A DNA stretch of 35,640 bases from JBBDYD01 sp040901865 (lineage in GTDB: Bacteria > Bacteroidota > Ignavibacteria > UBA10030): positions 1-35,640 of the forward strand of contig JBBDYD010000079.1 in NCBI GenBank assembly GCA_040901865.1, written 5' to 3'. The notes below the pieces were generated by a model. It was not told the DNA's origin, searched no databases, and saw nothing but the letters and a program-made list of their open reading frames with translations. Shown here in pieces: positions 7,793-16,329 of the stretch. Position 1 is the stretch's first letter, and each line of letters opens with the position of its first letter. Position numbers and translations under genes: made by a program.

Positions 7793-9072
7793 GCGAATTG
7801 TTCTTGGGCAAGGTAAGGTATCGTGAGGGGGCCATAGGGCAGTACTGCGATACGGAGTGGCTCGTTGGTACGGCCGGCAAGAGCTTTTACTTCCCGCGCA
7901 ATGTCGTGACACGGAGTTATGTGCGCCCCCAGGACTTCCTGATCTGACATGGCGCTGTATAAGAGGACCCGTGCATGACGCTGACACAGGGCCTGGATTT
8001 GCGCCTGCCATTGGTCAGGTGTCGGGCCTTTGGCTTTGTCAAGGAGATCAAGAAGTTCGCCGGGATTCCCCGCACTTTGCAGTAATCGCTCAAAAGCGCT
8101 GTTCGAGGGCACGCCTTCCCGGCATTCTGATGCAATGATAATCGTTCCGCCTTTCTTCACAATCCTGGCCGCAGCGCCCATTCCCTTGGCTGTTTGATAT
8201 AGATTCAGGTCAAGTGGGTATCCGCTATTGGTCGTGATAACTACATCGTACGGTTCATCCACCCTTTGCATGGCGGAGACCCGAACGTATTCACAACCCG
8301 CCCGATGTGCCTCGAGAAGATCCCCTGCAAATACACCGGTGATTGCACGATCATTATTGAGCGCGACATTCAAAAGGAAACTCTCTCCGCACCGAAGTCC
8401 GATATCCCGCATTTCCTCCCAAATCGGATTCCCTTCCGTAATACCGAAGGTCGAATGCGGATCGGAAATATGCCGGAATCCGTGATTACTCATGACCGTT
8501 TGCAATGACGCCACGCCGGGCATGATGCACTTGACACCTCCGCTGAACCCGGCAAACAGGTGGGGCTCGATGAATCCTGTGACAATACGAACGTCGGCCT
8601 CGACAAAATGCCTGTTGATCAGAGCCGGTGTTCCGGTTTTCGTAACGCCCAATTGAACGTGGGCATCCGGGTTCTCCGGTTCGTGGTTGATTACGCGATA
8701 GTCACGGACAACGTCAACACCAAGAAGCTGTTCGAGCTCCGCTTTTGTGTTCGGACGGTGCGTACCGAGTTGATTGAGGAGGATGATCTGCCCGCGACCC
8801 ACACCGTGATCGTGAAGATATCGAAGAAGAACAGGGATAATGCGTTCGTTGGGAGTCGGGCGGGTCAGATCGGTAAATGTGATGCAGATACTACATCCGG
8901 GGCGAAGCCACTCATGGAGGGCGGCGCATCCGATGGGATTTGTGAGACCTCGCAGGATGGCCTCCTTTTCGTCCTGGATCCCGGGCTGATGGGTTGGAGT
9001 GATGACATCGGTCGCCGGATCCGGAAGATCCACCTCGAGCAAGCCTTTTCCATACGCAAGCGAAACCTTCAT
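7789..9072 (-). CDS. LarA-family nickel-pincer racemase/epimerase (lactate racemase homolog)
   Basis: LarA enzymes use a nickel-pincer nucleotide covalently held by a lysine to racemise lactate or epimerise other 2-hydroxyacids. The 427-residue protein has FTDLTRPTPN (about 66-75), His105 in GTHRP, and GFIEPHLFAGFSGGVKCIMP with His171 and the cofactor lysine Lys181; His197 follows. The gene overlaps rhaB at its start and the aldolase gene at its end, each as ATGA, which implies stoichiometric co-expression. The lactate made by the neighbouring SDR domain is therefore the obvious substrate, but LarA homologs act on several hydroxyacids. The cofactor-synthesis genes larB, larC and larE are not in this window. 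Confidence 0.85.
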   Translation of the reverse strand: MKVSLAYGKGLLEVDLPDPATDVITPTHQPGIQDEKEAILRGLTNPIGCAALHEWLRPGCSICITFTDLTRPTPNERIIPVLLRYLHDHGVGRGQIILLNQLGTHRPNTKAELEQLLGVDVVRDYRVINHEPENPDAHVQLGVTKTGTPALINRHFVEADVRIVTGFIEPHLFAGFSGGVKCIMPGVASLQTVMSNHGFRHISDPHSTFGITEGNPIWEEMRDIGLRCGESFLLNVALNNDRAITGVFAGDLLEAHRAGCEYVRVSAMQRVDEPYDVVITTNSGYPLDLNLYQTAKGMGAAARIVKKGGTIIIASECREGVPSNSAFERLLQSAGNPGELLDLLDKAKGPTPDQWQAQIQALCQRHARVLLYSAMSDQEVLGAHITPCHDIAREVKALAGRTNEPLRIAVLPYGPLTIPYLAQEQFA

Positions 9073-10526
9073 GAAGGAAACCTTTGTGCGGACATGACAC
9101 TTGATTTCATTGTTGGCGTATATGTTTCAACACTGAAGGAATTCCGAACAATCTGGCGTGCATCACTCAGGGATGCTATATCGCCAAGAGCGATGGCTTG
9201 CACGATGATGTTTCCTATTGCAGAGCATTCCACAGGCCCTGCCTTGACGGTCCGGCCTACTGCGTCCGCAGCAAGCTGATTGAGCAGCTTATTCCGGCTT
9301 CCCCCCCCGACAATATGCAGTGTTTCGACTCTCCGATCAATGAGTTCCTCCACCTGATCGAGTTTCTGGCGATACGATGCGGCCAGGCTTTCCAGCACAC
9401 AGCGGACCGTCTCGCCCGGAGTCTTGGGAACTGCCTGATGAGTATCCCTGCAAAACCCTTCTACCTCGGCCGCCATATCATCAGGACTGACAAATCGCTC
9501 GTCCATCGGATCAATGATCGACCTGGTACCTGATTCTTCCGCCATCGTTGCAAGGGTTTCGTACGAATACTCTTTGCCATGCGCGGCCCATGAGCGACGG
9601 CACCCCTGGATGATCCACATTCCCGGAATGTTCTTGAGGAGGCGAATGGAACCTCCAAAACCGATCTCATTCGTGAAATTATAGTCCAGACTTCTCGGAG
9701 TGATCACCGGCGAAGCGATTTCGACCCCAAGAAGAGACCATGTCCCTGAACTCAAATATGCCCACTGCCCATCTTCAGAAGGGACTGCAGCAACGGCGGC
9801 GGCGGTGTCATGTGAGACACCTGCGACGACCCTGCATCCCTGCAGCCCTGTCTCGCGAACCAACTCCGGGAGCACATCCCCGAGAACTGTACCCGAAGGC
9901 ACGATTTCCGGAAAAATGTGAGTGGGAAAACCGAATTGTGTGATCAAATCAGAAGACCACGATCGTGTACGTGGATTGTACAGTTGGGTGGTACTCGCCA
10001 GGGATGCCTCCACCTTTGCAACGCCTGAAAGTCGATAATTAAAGTAATCGGCAATCGTCAACAGCGTTTCCGCTTCACGAAGTGCTGCAGGGCGGTTGAT
10101 GAGGTCATCATGAAGTTGGTAGAGCGTGTTGATGGGCATGAATTGAATTCCCGTTTCCTCAAAAATCCGCTGGGCCGGGGCGATAGCGAACGCGCGTTCG
10201 AAGGCTTTGTTCGTCCGCTGATCCCTGTAATGATACGGCATACCCGCATTCGATGATTTTCCGCCCAGCAGTACATAATCGACGCCCCAGGAATCGCAAC
10301 TAACGCTCGATATTGGAATGCCTTCCCGTGCCGCTGCAGCCAGCCCTTTTTCTATTTCAGCAAAGAGCCGGGTAATATCCCATCGAAGCGATCCATCGGT
10401 CCGCAGGGGTGTATTGGGGAAACGGTGAACTTCGCGGACGCTCAGCCTTGCGCCATCAAAAGAACCAAGCATCACGCGGCCGCTTTCAGCTCCAAGATCG
10501 CAGGCTAGATAATGGTGGGCATTCAA
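9069..10526 (-). CDS. rhaB: Rhamnulokinase-type FGGY carbohydrate kinase
   Basis: FGGY-family kinase of 485 residues that phosphorylates L-rhamnulose, and probably L-fuculose, at C1. The N-terminal phosphate loop CDLGAESGR and the sugar-binding DSWGVDYVLL and YRDQRT are RhaB-like; the C-terminal HIVGGGSRNKLLNQ is the adenosine-binding region. Translation appears to start at TTG 10526, preceded by GGAAGAG at 7 nt; no ATG is available before the conserved DLGAESGR. Its stop overlaps the larA-like start (ATGA). Because the only isomerase nearby is FucI, the true substrate may be L-fuculose. Confidence 0.9.
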   Translation of the reverse strand: MNAHHYLACDLGAESGRVMLGSFDGARLSVREVHRFPNTPLRTDGSLRWDITRLFAEIEKGLAAAAREGIPISSVSCDSWGVDYVLLGGKSSNAGMPYHYRDQRTNKAFERAFAIAPAQRIFEETGIQFMPINTLYQLHDDLINRPAALREAETLLTIADYFNYRLSGVAKVEASLASTTQLYNPRTRSWSSDLITQFGFPTHIFPEIVPSGTVLGDVLPELVRETGLQGCRVVAGVSHDTAAAVAAVPSEDGQWAYLSSGTWSLLGVEIASPVITPRSLDYNFTNEIGFGGSIRLLKNIPGMWIIQGCRRSWAAHGKEYSYETLATMAEESGTRSIIDPMDERFVSPDDMAAEVEGFCRDTHQAVPKTPGETVRCVLESLAASYRQKLDQVEELIDRRVETLHIVGGGSRNKLLNQLAADAVGRTVKAGPVECSAIGNIIVQAIALGDIASLSDARQIVRNSFSVETYTPTMKSSVMSAQRFPS

Positions 10527-10554
10527 CGAGAATCTCTTCCAGGATTGAAATTCA

Positions 10555-10722
10555 AAATTCTAAATCCGACATCCCAAATTTCGCTCTCTAGAATCCCGCT
10601 TTGGGGCGGAATCCTTTGGAAGCGGGACAAATTCCAAATCTCCGCGGTTTAGAAATTGGTGTTTTGATGTTGTTTCGAATTTAGAAATTGCGATTTTGGG
10701 TTTGTTTCTGTCGCTTTTGTAC
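10555..10722. repeat. Repeat-rich spacer between fucI and rhaB, with dispersed element copy 2
   Basis: The 196-bp spacer has no gene. It contains the second copy of the GAATCCCGCT...GGCGGAATCC...AGCGGGAC element (10591-10628), flanked by AT-rich words of the type AAATTC/TTCTAAAT on the left (about 10549-10565) and a roughly inverted GAATTTAGAAATT on the right (about 10677-10690). Confidence 0.65.
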
Positions 10723-12552
10723 TTAGTATTTTCCATACAATGGCCCAAAATTCGCGCAAGCGCGGAAGTCCGCTCCCTCCGGTTCATGCGTCCCAAATTC
10801 CGCCCAAGCGCTCGGCCGGAAGATCGCGGCTTCGTCAACATTATGCATATAAACGGGAACGCGCAGCATTGAAGCAATCGTAATCAAATCTGCCCCGATG
10901 TGGCCGCTGCTGAAAGCACAGTGATTGGCGCCCCAGTTGTTCATGACGCTAAAGACATCCCGGAACGCTCCCGACCCTGTGAGATTCGGAACAAACCACG
11001 TGGTCGGCCATGTGGGATTCGTTCGCTGGTCCAGGGTTCGATGCACACGCTCGGGCATGTCAATCGTCCAACCTTCAGCGATCTGTAAGACAGGCCCCTG
11101 GCCCTTGACCAGATTGATCCGGCAAGCAGTCACGGGCATCCCGCCCCGGGTTCGGAATCCCGAAGAGAAACCTCCTCCGCGAAAATATTCCGTGACGCCC
11201 GGAAACCACGTCGTCGCTTTGAGGCATCGGCTCGTTTCTTCTTCTGTGATTTCCCAGTGCGGCTTCATCGCCGGCACGCCGTTGAGTTTTTGTTCGCCCG
11301 TCCCATCAAGCGCGGCCGATCCTGAATTGATAAGATGGAGGAATCCGTTCGCGGCTTTCCCTGAAAGGGAGGTGCCAGTGACGCGTTTAACCGACGCAGG
11401 GCTCCAATACGTCCGCACGTCGGCAAAAATCTGTGCAGATCCCGTCAGCAAGTGGCCCAACAGCATCGAGACCCCGTTCATCGAGTCGTTCTCCGTTGCA
11501 ACAATGTAGGGTTGTCGTATCCCGTTCCAATCGAAAGACGAACAAAGTATTGCTTCCAGGAAATCACCGTTTGGAAAATGGTCTGTCCACTGCCTCTGAC
11601 CCTGAAAACCGGACGCAAGGGCGTTGTGCCCGAGTGCCTCCTCGCCGAAGCCCAGTTTCTCGAGCTTCGGATTTCCAACCATTAAATCCCGCACGATGAT
11701 GGCCATCTTGACGCATGTTTCCCAATCGGAATCCAATTGCTTCCGCGAACGGCGCTTTTTGGGAGGATTGACATCCGTTCCTTCTTTGCAGTTTTTACGC
11801 GTCCAGGCGAGGGCCTTTTTATATTCCTCCGGGTCGTAGATGTTTTCTTCCATGCGGCGGACGAGCTCGGACATATCAACCGTTTCGACACGCATTCCCA
11901 GATAGCGCTCGAAAAACGGATGATCGACGATCGACCCGACGATGCCCATAGAAACACCGCCGATGGACAAGTAGGACGTATTTCGCATTGTGGCGACCGC
12001 AAGACCGGCGCGGGCAAATCGCAGGAGCTTTTCCCGGACATCATCAGGAATCCTCGCATCACCCATATCCTGCACATCCCGTCCATAAATGTTGAAAACA
12101 GGAAAGCCCTTCTGGTTGTACGCTGCAGAAACCGCGGCAAGATACACCGCACCCGGACGTTCCGTGCCGTTGAACCCCCAGACCGCTTTTGGCATGAAGG
12201 GATCCATATCCATCGTTTCGGATCCGTAACACCAGCATGGCGTCACGGTCAACGAGACCTTTACTCCCTCGCGTTCGAATTTTGCGGCAGCCATGGCGGC
12301 TTCGGTCACTCCCCCGATACAGCGGTCGGCAATCACACATTCGACCTGCATTCCGTTTGCATGCTTTAGATGCTTCCCGAGGAATTCGGCGGCGCCCTTC
12401 GCCATCGCCATCGTTTGCTTTTCCAGCGACTCGCGAACTCCTCCCAACCGCCCGTCAATCGCAGGGCGAATGCCGATCTTCGGCACGCTTCCCACCAGCC
12501 GGTTTGTTGTACTCCCGGCAAACCTTGAGCGTCTATTTTGGGATCTCATCAT
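10723..12552 (-). CDS. fucI: L-fucose isomerase
   Basis: Interconverts L-fucose and L-fuculose (also D-arabinose/D-ribulose) with Mn2+. The protein aligns with E. coli FucI end to end: PKIGIRPAIDGR, TVTPCWCYGSETMDMDP, WGFNGTERPGAVYLAA, the metal ligands in VATENDSMNG and FADVRTYW, and NWGANH near the C-terminus. It is 609 residues against 591 in E. coli, the extra being an N-terminal basic stretch. I chose ATG 12552 (an ATGATG pair with 12549) because GAGGGCGCAGG precedes it; further in-frame ATGs up to 12591 are poorer. It overlaps the end of trxB by 20 bp. There is no rhaA in view, so FucI is the entry isomerase of this operon. Confidence 0.96.
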   Translation of the reverse strand: MMRSQNRRSRFAGSTTNRLVGSVPKIGIRPAIDGRLGGVRESLEKQTMAMAKGAAEFLGKHLKHANGMQVECVIADRCIGGVTEAAMAAAKFEREGVKVSLTVTPCWCYGSETMDMDPFMPKAVWGFNGTERPGAVYLAAVSAAYNQKGFPVFNIYGRDVQDMGDARIPDDVREKLLRFARAGLAVATMRNTSYLSIGGVSMGIVGSIVDHPFFERYLGMRVETVDMSELVRRMEENIYDPEEYKKALAWTRKNCKEGTDVNPPKKRRSRKQLDSDWETCVKMAIIVRDLMVGNPKLEKLGFGEEALGHNALASGFQGQRQWTDHFPNGDFLEAILCSSFDWNGIRQPYIVATENDSMNGVSMLLGHLLTGSAQIFADVRTYWSPASVKRVTGTSLSGKAANGFLHLINSGSAALDGTGEQKLNGVPAMKPHWEITEEETSRCLKATTWFPGVTEYFRGGGFSSGFRTRGGMPVTACRINLVKGQGPVLQIAEGWTIDMPERVHRTLDQRTNPTWPTTWFVPNLTGSGAFRDVFSVMNNWGANHCAFSSGHIGADLITIASMLRVPVYMHNVDEAAIFRPSAWAEFGTHEPEGADFRACANFGPLYGKY

Positions 12553-13501
12553 GTCCTGCGCCCTCATCTTCGAGGAATCTTTCGGCATCAATCGCTGCCA
12601 TGCATCCCGTCCCTGCCGCTGTTACAGCCTGACGATACACGGGATCTGCAACGTCACCTGCGGCAAAAACTCCCGGGATGTTTGTTTTCGTGGAACCCTG
12701 CTTTACCTTCAAATATCCCACCTGATCCATTTCCAACTTTCCCTTGAAAATCTTTGTGTTCGGTTGGTGACCAATGGCGAGGAATAATCCGTCACAGGCG
12801 AAATCCGTCACTGCGCCGGTTTTCAGGTTCTTCAATCGTACACCCGTGATGGATTTTCGCCCATTCTCTTCTTTCCCGAGCACTTCCTCAACCGCCGAGT
12901 TCCACATGAATTCGATTTTCGGGTTCTTGAAGGCTTTATCCTGCATGATTTTCGAAGCCCGCAATTCCTCTCTCCGGTGGACAACTGTAACCTTGGAGGC
13001 GAACTTCGTCAGAAACGTCGCTTCCTCCATCGCCGTATCGCCTCCGCCGACAACCACTACGTGCTGATTCTTAAAGAAGAACCCATCGCACGTCGCGCAG
13101 GCTGAGACCCCATAGCCCATGTACTCAGACTCCGTTGGAATGCCGAGTAATTTAGCGCTGGCACCAGTAGAGATGATAATACTCTCGGCAAAGTATTCCT
13201 TATCGTCTGAAATCACCCGAAACGGCCTCTTCGAGAGATCGACGGCCGTGACTTCTTTGTGGAGGCTCTGAGCCCCGAATCTCACTGCTTGTTTCCGAAA
13301 GATATCCATCAATTCCGGACCCATGACACCTTCCGGAAACCCGGGATAGTTCTCCACTTCAGTGGTAATCGTAAGCTGGCCTCCTGGCTGTGTGCCTTCG
13401 AAGACGATGGGTGTCAGATTTGCGCGCGCGGCATAGAGCGCTGCGGTGAGACCGGCCGGGCCTGATCCGATGATTATGACTTTGTGGCTATTGGTAGGCA
13501 T
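12533..13501 (-). CDS. trxB: Thioredoxin reductase
   Basis: FAD/NADPH flavoenzyme of 322 residues reducing thioredoxin in the cytoplasm. It has the FAD-binding GSGPAG (12-17), the redox-active CATC (Cys135, Cys138, followed by DG), the NADPH-binding GGGDTAMEEA and the C-terminal GVFAAGDV. The ATG at 13501 is directly downstream (in transcription) of the AGGGTGA/AGAGTAA repeat array, so its promoter must lie inside or beyond the array. The 20-bp overlap with fucI puts a housekeeping redox gene at the head of a sugar operon. Confidence 0.96.
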   Translation of the reverse strand: MPTNSHKVIIIGSGPAGLTAALYAARANLTPIVFEGTQPGGQLTITTEVENYPGFPEGVMGPELMDIFRKQAVRFGAQSLHKEVTAVDLSKRPFRVISDDKEYFAESIIISTGASAKLLGIPTESEYMGYGVSACATCDGFFFKNQHVVVVGGGDTAMEEATFLTKFASKVTVVHRREELRASKIMQDKAFKNPKIEFMWNSAVEEVLGKEENGRKSITGVRLKNLKTGAVTDFACDGLFLAIGHQPNTKIFKGKLEMDQVGYLKVKQGSTKTNIPGVFAAGDVADPVYRQAVTAAGTGCMAAIDAERFLEDEGAGHDEIPK

Positions 13502-13520
13502 TGATGTTCAAGTATGGTAA

Positions 13521-13741
13521 AGGGTGAAGAGTAAAGGGTAAAGAGTAAAGGGTGAAGAGTAAAGGGTGAAGAGTAAAGGGTGAAGAGTAAANNNNNNNNN
13601 NNNNNNNNNNNNNNNNNNNNNNNNNNNNNNNNNNNNNNNNNNNNNNNNNNNNNNNNNNNNNNNNNNNNNNNNNNNNNNNNNNNNNNNNNNNAAGAGTAAA
13701 GGGTGAAGAGTAAAGGGTGAAGAGTAAAGGGTGAAGAGTAA
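13521..13741. repeat. Tandem heptamer array interrupted by an assembly gap
   Basis: Alternating heptamers AGGGTGA and AGAGTAA (one early unit AGGGTAA) form a 14-bp period. Ten units lie left of the gap (13521-13590) and seven right of it (13693-13741). The gap sits wholly inside the array, so the true copy number is unknown. The whole 13502-13816 spacer holds no gene. Confidence 0.95.
13592..13691. other. Assembly gap, 100 N
   Basis: A run of exactly 100 N inside a short-period tandem array, a scaffold placeholder of unknown real length. Confidence 0.99.
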
Positions 13742-13786
13742 ATAATGCCATGGTGGTGAATCGTGAATGGTGGAACAAAACTCAAC

Positions 13787-13818
13787 AACGAATGAACGAA
13801 ACAACGAGTCAACGAGTC
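13787..13818. repeat. Octamer repeat at the end of queG
   Basis: Four octamers in a row, AACGAATG, AACGAAAC, AACGAGTC and AACGAGTC, with one extra base position at 13802-13803. The last copy reaches into the stop codon of queG. Confidence 0.7.
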
Positions 13819-14752
13819 ATTTATTTCCATCTAATACGGCTTTTGCGTTTCTGCGAAGCCCCTGGAGCTTTGTCCGCTTCACCGGACTGCGTTTGAATCG
13901 CCTTGAAAATTCCTCTTGCGTCATTACAACAAGTTCCTCGAGACGTGGGGCAGTGTTTTCCGGCCGTGCCTTGAAGTGCTCATTCTCTGTGACTTTCTGA
14001 AATCTGTTCCACGGGCAGACATCCTGGCAAATATCACATCCGTACACCCAATTCTCAAGCTGCGCCTTCAGGTTTTCGGTAATCGGTCCGCGGTGCTCGA
14101 TGGTGAGGTACGAAATGCATTTGTTCGAATCGACAAGATACGGCTCGACGATGGCTCCGGTCGGACAGGCATCGAGACAAGCAGTGCATGTGCCGCAGAA
14201 ATCCTCAATAGGCTGATCGGCAGCAAGGTCAACATCCGTAATAATCTCACCAAGAAACACCCATGATCCGTACTCCTTTGTAATGACGTTGGTGTGCTTC
14301 CCCAACCATCCGATTCCCGCCCGAACCGCCCAGGCCTTGTCCATCACCGGACCCGTATCGACATAACGGCGGGAATTCGAACCTGGGACTTCTTTTTGCA
14401 GAAACGTCACAAGCAGATCGAGATGCTCTTCCATCACATGGTGGTAATCATCTCCCCAGGCATACCGGGATATCTTTCCGTGCTCAGGATCCGTAGAGTG
14501 CTGTTTGTCCGTGTAGTAGTTCATCGCAACCGATACAACGGAACGGGCATGTGGAACTATTTCCGATGGATCCTCACGCTTGGAGCCGTTTCGCTCCATC
14601 CAGCTCATCGAGCCCTGGTACCCGCGTTTTAACCATTCCCCGAGATGCGCGTATTCGCCGGAACATTTTTCTGCACGTGCGATCCCGACACTCGCAAAAC
14701 CGATCTCAAGCGCCTTCTGCTTCACCCGCCCTGTCAGGTCCGTTGTCAACAA
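13817..14752 (-). CDS. queG: Epoxyqueuosine reductase
   Basis: Cobalamin- and iron-sulfur-dependent enzyme that reduces epoxyqueuosine to queuosine at tRNA position 34. The 311-residue protein has the catalytic Asp132 in YVDTGPVMDKAWA and two 4Fe-4S motifs: CGTCTACLDACP (Cys186, 189, 192, 196) and Cys212 plus GCDICQDVCPWN (Cys239, 242, 246). Length is in the usual range, without a long HEAT-repeat tail. The start is TTG 14752 or the adjacent TTG 14749; the latter overlaps the stop of the Rieske gene as TTGA, suggesting translational coupling. Confidence 0.95.
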   Translation of the reverse strand: MLTTDLTGRVKQKALEIGFASVGIARAEKCSGEYAHLGEWLKRGYQGSMSWMERNGSKREDPSEIVPHARSVVSVAMNYYTDKQHSTDPEHGKISRYAWGDDYHHVMEEHLDLLVTFLQKEVPGSNSRRYVDTGPVMDKAWAVRAGIGWLGKHTNVITKEYGSWVFLGEIITDVDLAADQPIEDFCGTCTACLDACPTGAIVEPYLVDSNKCISYLTIEHRGPITENLKAQLENWVYGCDICQDVCPWNRFQKVTENEHFKARPENTAPRLEELVVMTQEEFSRRFKRSPVKRTKLQGLRRNAKAVLDGNK

Positions 14753-15069
14753 TCGCCCTCACAATGCACAACGACATCATTCCCGCGGACTTCTGTTCTC
14801 CACACTCTGAGCCTGCCATCGGCGTTCACGCTTGCACCCGTCCGCAAATCGAATTTCCAGCCGTGCATGGGACACGTCACGATGAACCCCTCAACTTCGG
14901 CTTCATGCAATTTCTCAAACTGCTGATGGGGACACCTGTTTCGGACTGCAAAAAATTCCTCGCCTATGCGAAAAAGGATCCCTTGGTCGCTCCCAACCGG
15001 GAAGGTTGACGCCACTCCCTGACGCATTGCGTCTTTCCGGCCAATATTGATTGTGTCCTTCTTCTCCAT
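14746..15069 (-). CDS. Small Rieske 2Fe-2S ferredoxin (NirD-like)
   Basis: A 107-residue single-domain Rieske protein, soluble and without signal or anchor. The cluster ligands are Cys46-Pro-His48 in NRCPHQQ and Cys66/His69 in TCPMHGWKFD. Such proteins serve as the small subunit or electron carrier of nitrite reductase or dioxygenase systems, but no partner oxygenase or NirB is nearby. Here it is coupled to queG, a 4Fe-4S enzyme whose electron donor varies, so a donor role for QueG is a conceivable but untested inference. Start ATG 15069. Confidence 0.9.
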   Translation of the reverse strand: MEKKDTINIGRKDAMRQGVASTFPVGSDQGILFRIGEEFFAVRNRCPHQQFEKLHEAEVEGFIVTCPMHGWKFDLRTGASVNADGRLRVWRTEVRGNDVVVHCEGDC

Positions 15070-15089
15070 GCAACAAATCCGGGTTCCCG

Positions 15090-15965
15090 CTACTTGAACT
15101 CTAACTGTTGATCCACCATAAACCCTTTATCCGTCGATTTCACGGTAATTGCTGATATCTGCGGATCGTGCTCCAGGAATAGAATCCACCCTTCCTCTGA
15201 CGCCCTGCCGAGCAGTTTCTTCTTCTCCGCGATCGTCACAAGGGGGCGCACATCGTAAGCCATGACATACGGGATCGGAACATGGGACATGGTGGGAACG
15301 AGATCACAGCAAAACAATAGCGACGTGGTACCATCGGAGATCAGGGGAAGTTGCTGGGCGCTCGTGTGGCCATTGCAGACGACAAGCCGGATGTTCGGAA
15401 ACAGTTCCGGCTCGCCTTCCAGGAATTCAAGAACCCCGTGTTCGTGCAAAGGCATGAAGTCATCCTTCATGAAACTGCCGCGATCTTTTTCTGTCGGTCG
15501 TTGCGACAGCTCCCAGTGTTCACGCTGTACGTAATAACGCGCGCGGGGAAAGGCCGGAACGAGCTTTCCATCGACCATCGCCGTCGAACCGCCTGCATGA
15601 TCAAAGTGCAGATGAGTCAGAATGACATCTGTAATGTCATCCGGTACGACACCACGTTGGGCAAGAGATGCCTGCAAAGCGGATTGTGAATTATCAAGTT
15701 TGTAGATGTCCTTGAGTTTGTCGGAGAATTTGGTTCCGTTCCCGTTATCCACGAGAATGGTTTTTCCGTTACCCCGAATCAGAAGACATCGTGCGGCGAG
15801 GGCTATCCGGCCCCGTTCGTCGGGCGGATTGCTTTTGCTCCAGAATACCCAAGGGACGATCCCGAACATGGCGCCGCCGTCCAACGCGAACCGTCCGGTT
15901 TCTATAGCCTGAATCTCATAAGAACCGATGTGCAACGGGTTTTGTGCCGGCCAGGGATGGCTCAT
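15090..15965 (-). CDS. MBL-fold metallo-hydrolase
   Basis: Metallo-beta-lactamase-fold hydrolase of 291 residues with the dinuclear zinc motif THLHFDHAGG (His118, His120, Asp122, His123), a third histidine in CNGHTSAQ and a late His in FLEHDPQ. It resembles the broad group containing N-acyl-homoserine lactonases and other lactonase-like enzymes; the substrate cannot be told. No signal peptide is seen. Its ATG 15965 overlaps the DUF309 stop as ATGA, so it is in the DUF309-MBL-Rieske-queG transcription unit. Confidence 0.88.
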   Translation of the reverse strand: MSHPWPAQNPLHIGSYEIQAIETGRFALDGGAMFGIVPWVFWSKSNPPDERGRIALAARCLLIRGNGKTILVDNGNGTKFSDKLKDIYKLDNSQSALQASLAQRGVVPDDITDVILTHLHFDHAGGSTAMVDGKLVPAFPRARYYVQREHWELSQRPTEKDRGSFMKDDFMPLHEHGVLEFLEGEPELFPNIRLVVCNGHTSAQQLPLISDGTTSLLFCCDLVPTMSHVPIPYVMAYDVRPLVTIAEKKKLLGRASEEGWILFLEHDPQISAITVKSTDKGFMVDQQLEFK

Positions 15966-16321
15966 TGAAGGTGAATTTGGGGAAGAAGAGTCAAGTCGAA
16001 AGAATGGCGGTCGCCCTGCTCAAGGGCAGTCATCTGGCTCAAGCAGATATTGATTGCGTCCATCAGGGCTCGGATATCGACGCTTTTGTGTAAAGGCTGA
16101 TAGGGCTCTAGTTTCTGCAGACCCTTTGAGAGTTGGCTCCGGGCTCCCCGAACATTGCCGCAATCGAGGTGATAGAGTCCGGCGGCAATTTGAATCAATC
16201 CCTGTAAGAACGTCCGGTCGGTTTCACGGTATTCATGCCAGAGATCCTCCCATACCTCATGCGCCTCAAAATAGTCCCGGCAGTTGAATACGTCCAATCC
16301 CTTCTGAAACCGGTCATCCAT
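15962..16321 (-). CDS. DUF309 domain protein
   Basis: A 119-residue all-helical protein with the family signature FNCRDYFEAHEVWEDLWH (about 12-29) followed by FLQGLIQIAAGLYHL. Function is unknown; the conserved histidine and acidic residues suggest a metal site, though this is not established. The ATG at 16321 is fixed by the family N-terminus and lies only about 2 nt from the predicted transcription start, so the message may be leaderless. It heads an operon with the MBL hydrolase, Rieske protein and queG. Confidence 0.9.
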   Translation of the reverse strand: MDDRFQKGLDVFNCRDYFEAHEVWEDLWHEYRETDRTFLQGLIQIAAGLYHLDCGNVRGARSQLSKGLQKLEPYQPLHKSVDIRALMDAINICLSQMTALEQGDRHSFDLTLLPQIHLQ

Positions 16322-16329
16322 ACATGACC

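Noticed and set aside
7793..8011. N-terminal extension of the aldolase/dehydrogenase
   Set aside because: The 73 residues are low-complexity translation inside the larA-like gene; ATG 7792 with the ATGA overlap fits the family start.
3550..12552. Bacterial microcompartment for fucose/rhamnose breakdown
   Set aside because: No shell-protein genes (Pfam BMC or EutN-like) and no CoA-acylating aldehyde dehydrogenase are present.
13521..13741. CRISPR array
   Set aside because: The units are contiguous 7/14-bp words without unique spacers, and no cas genes are nearby.
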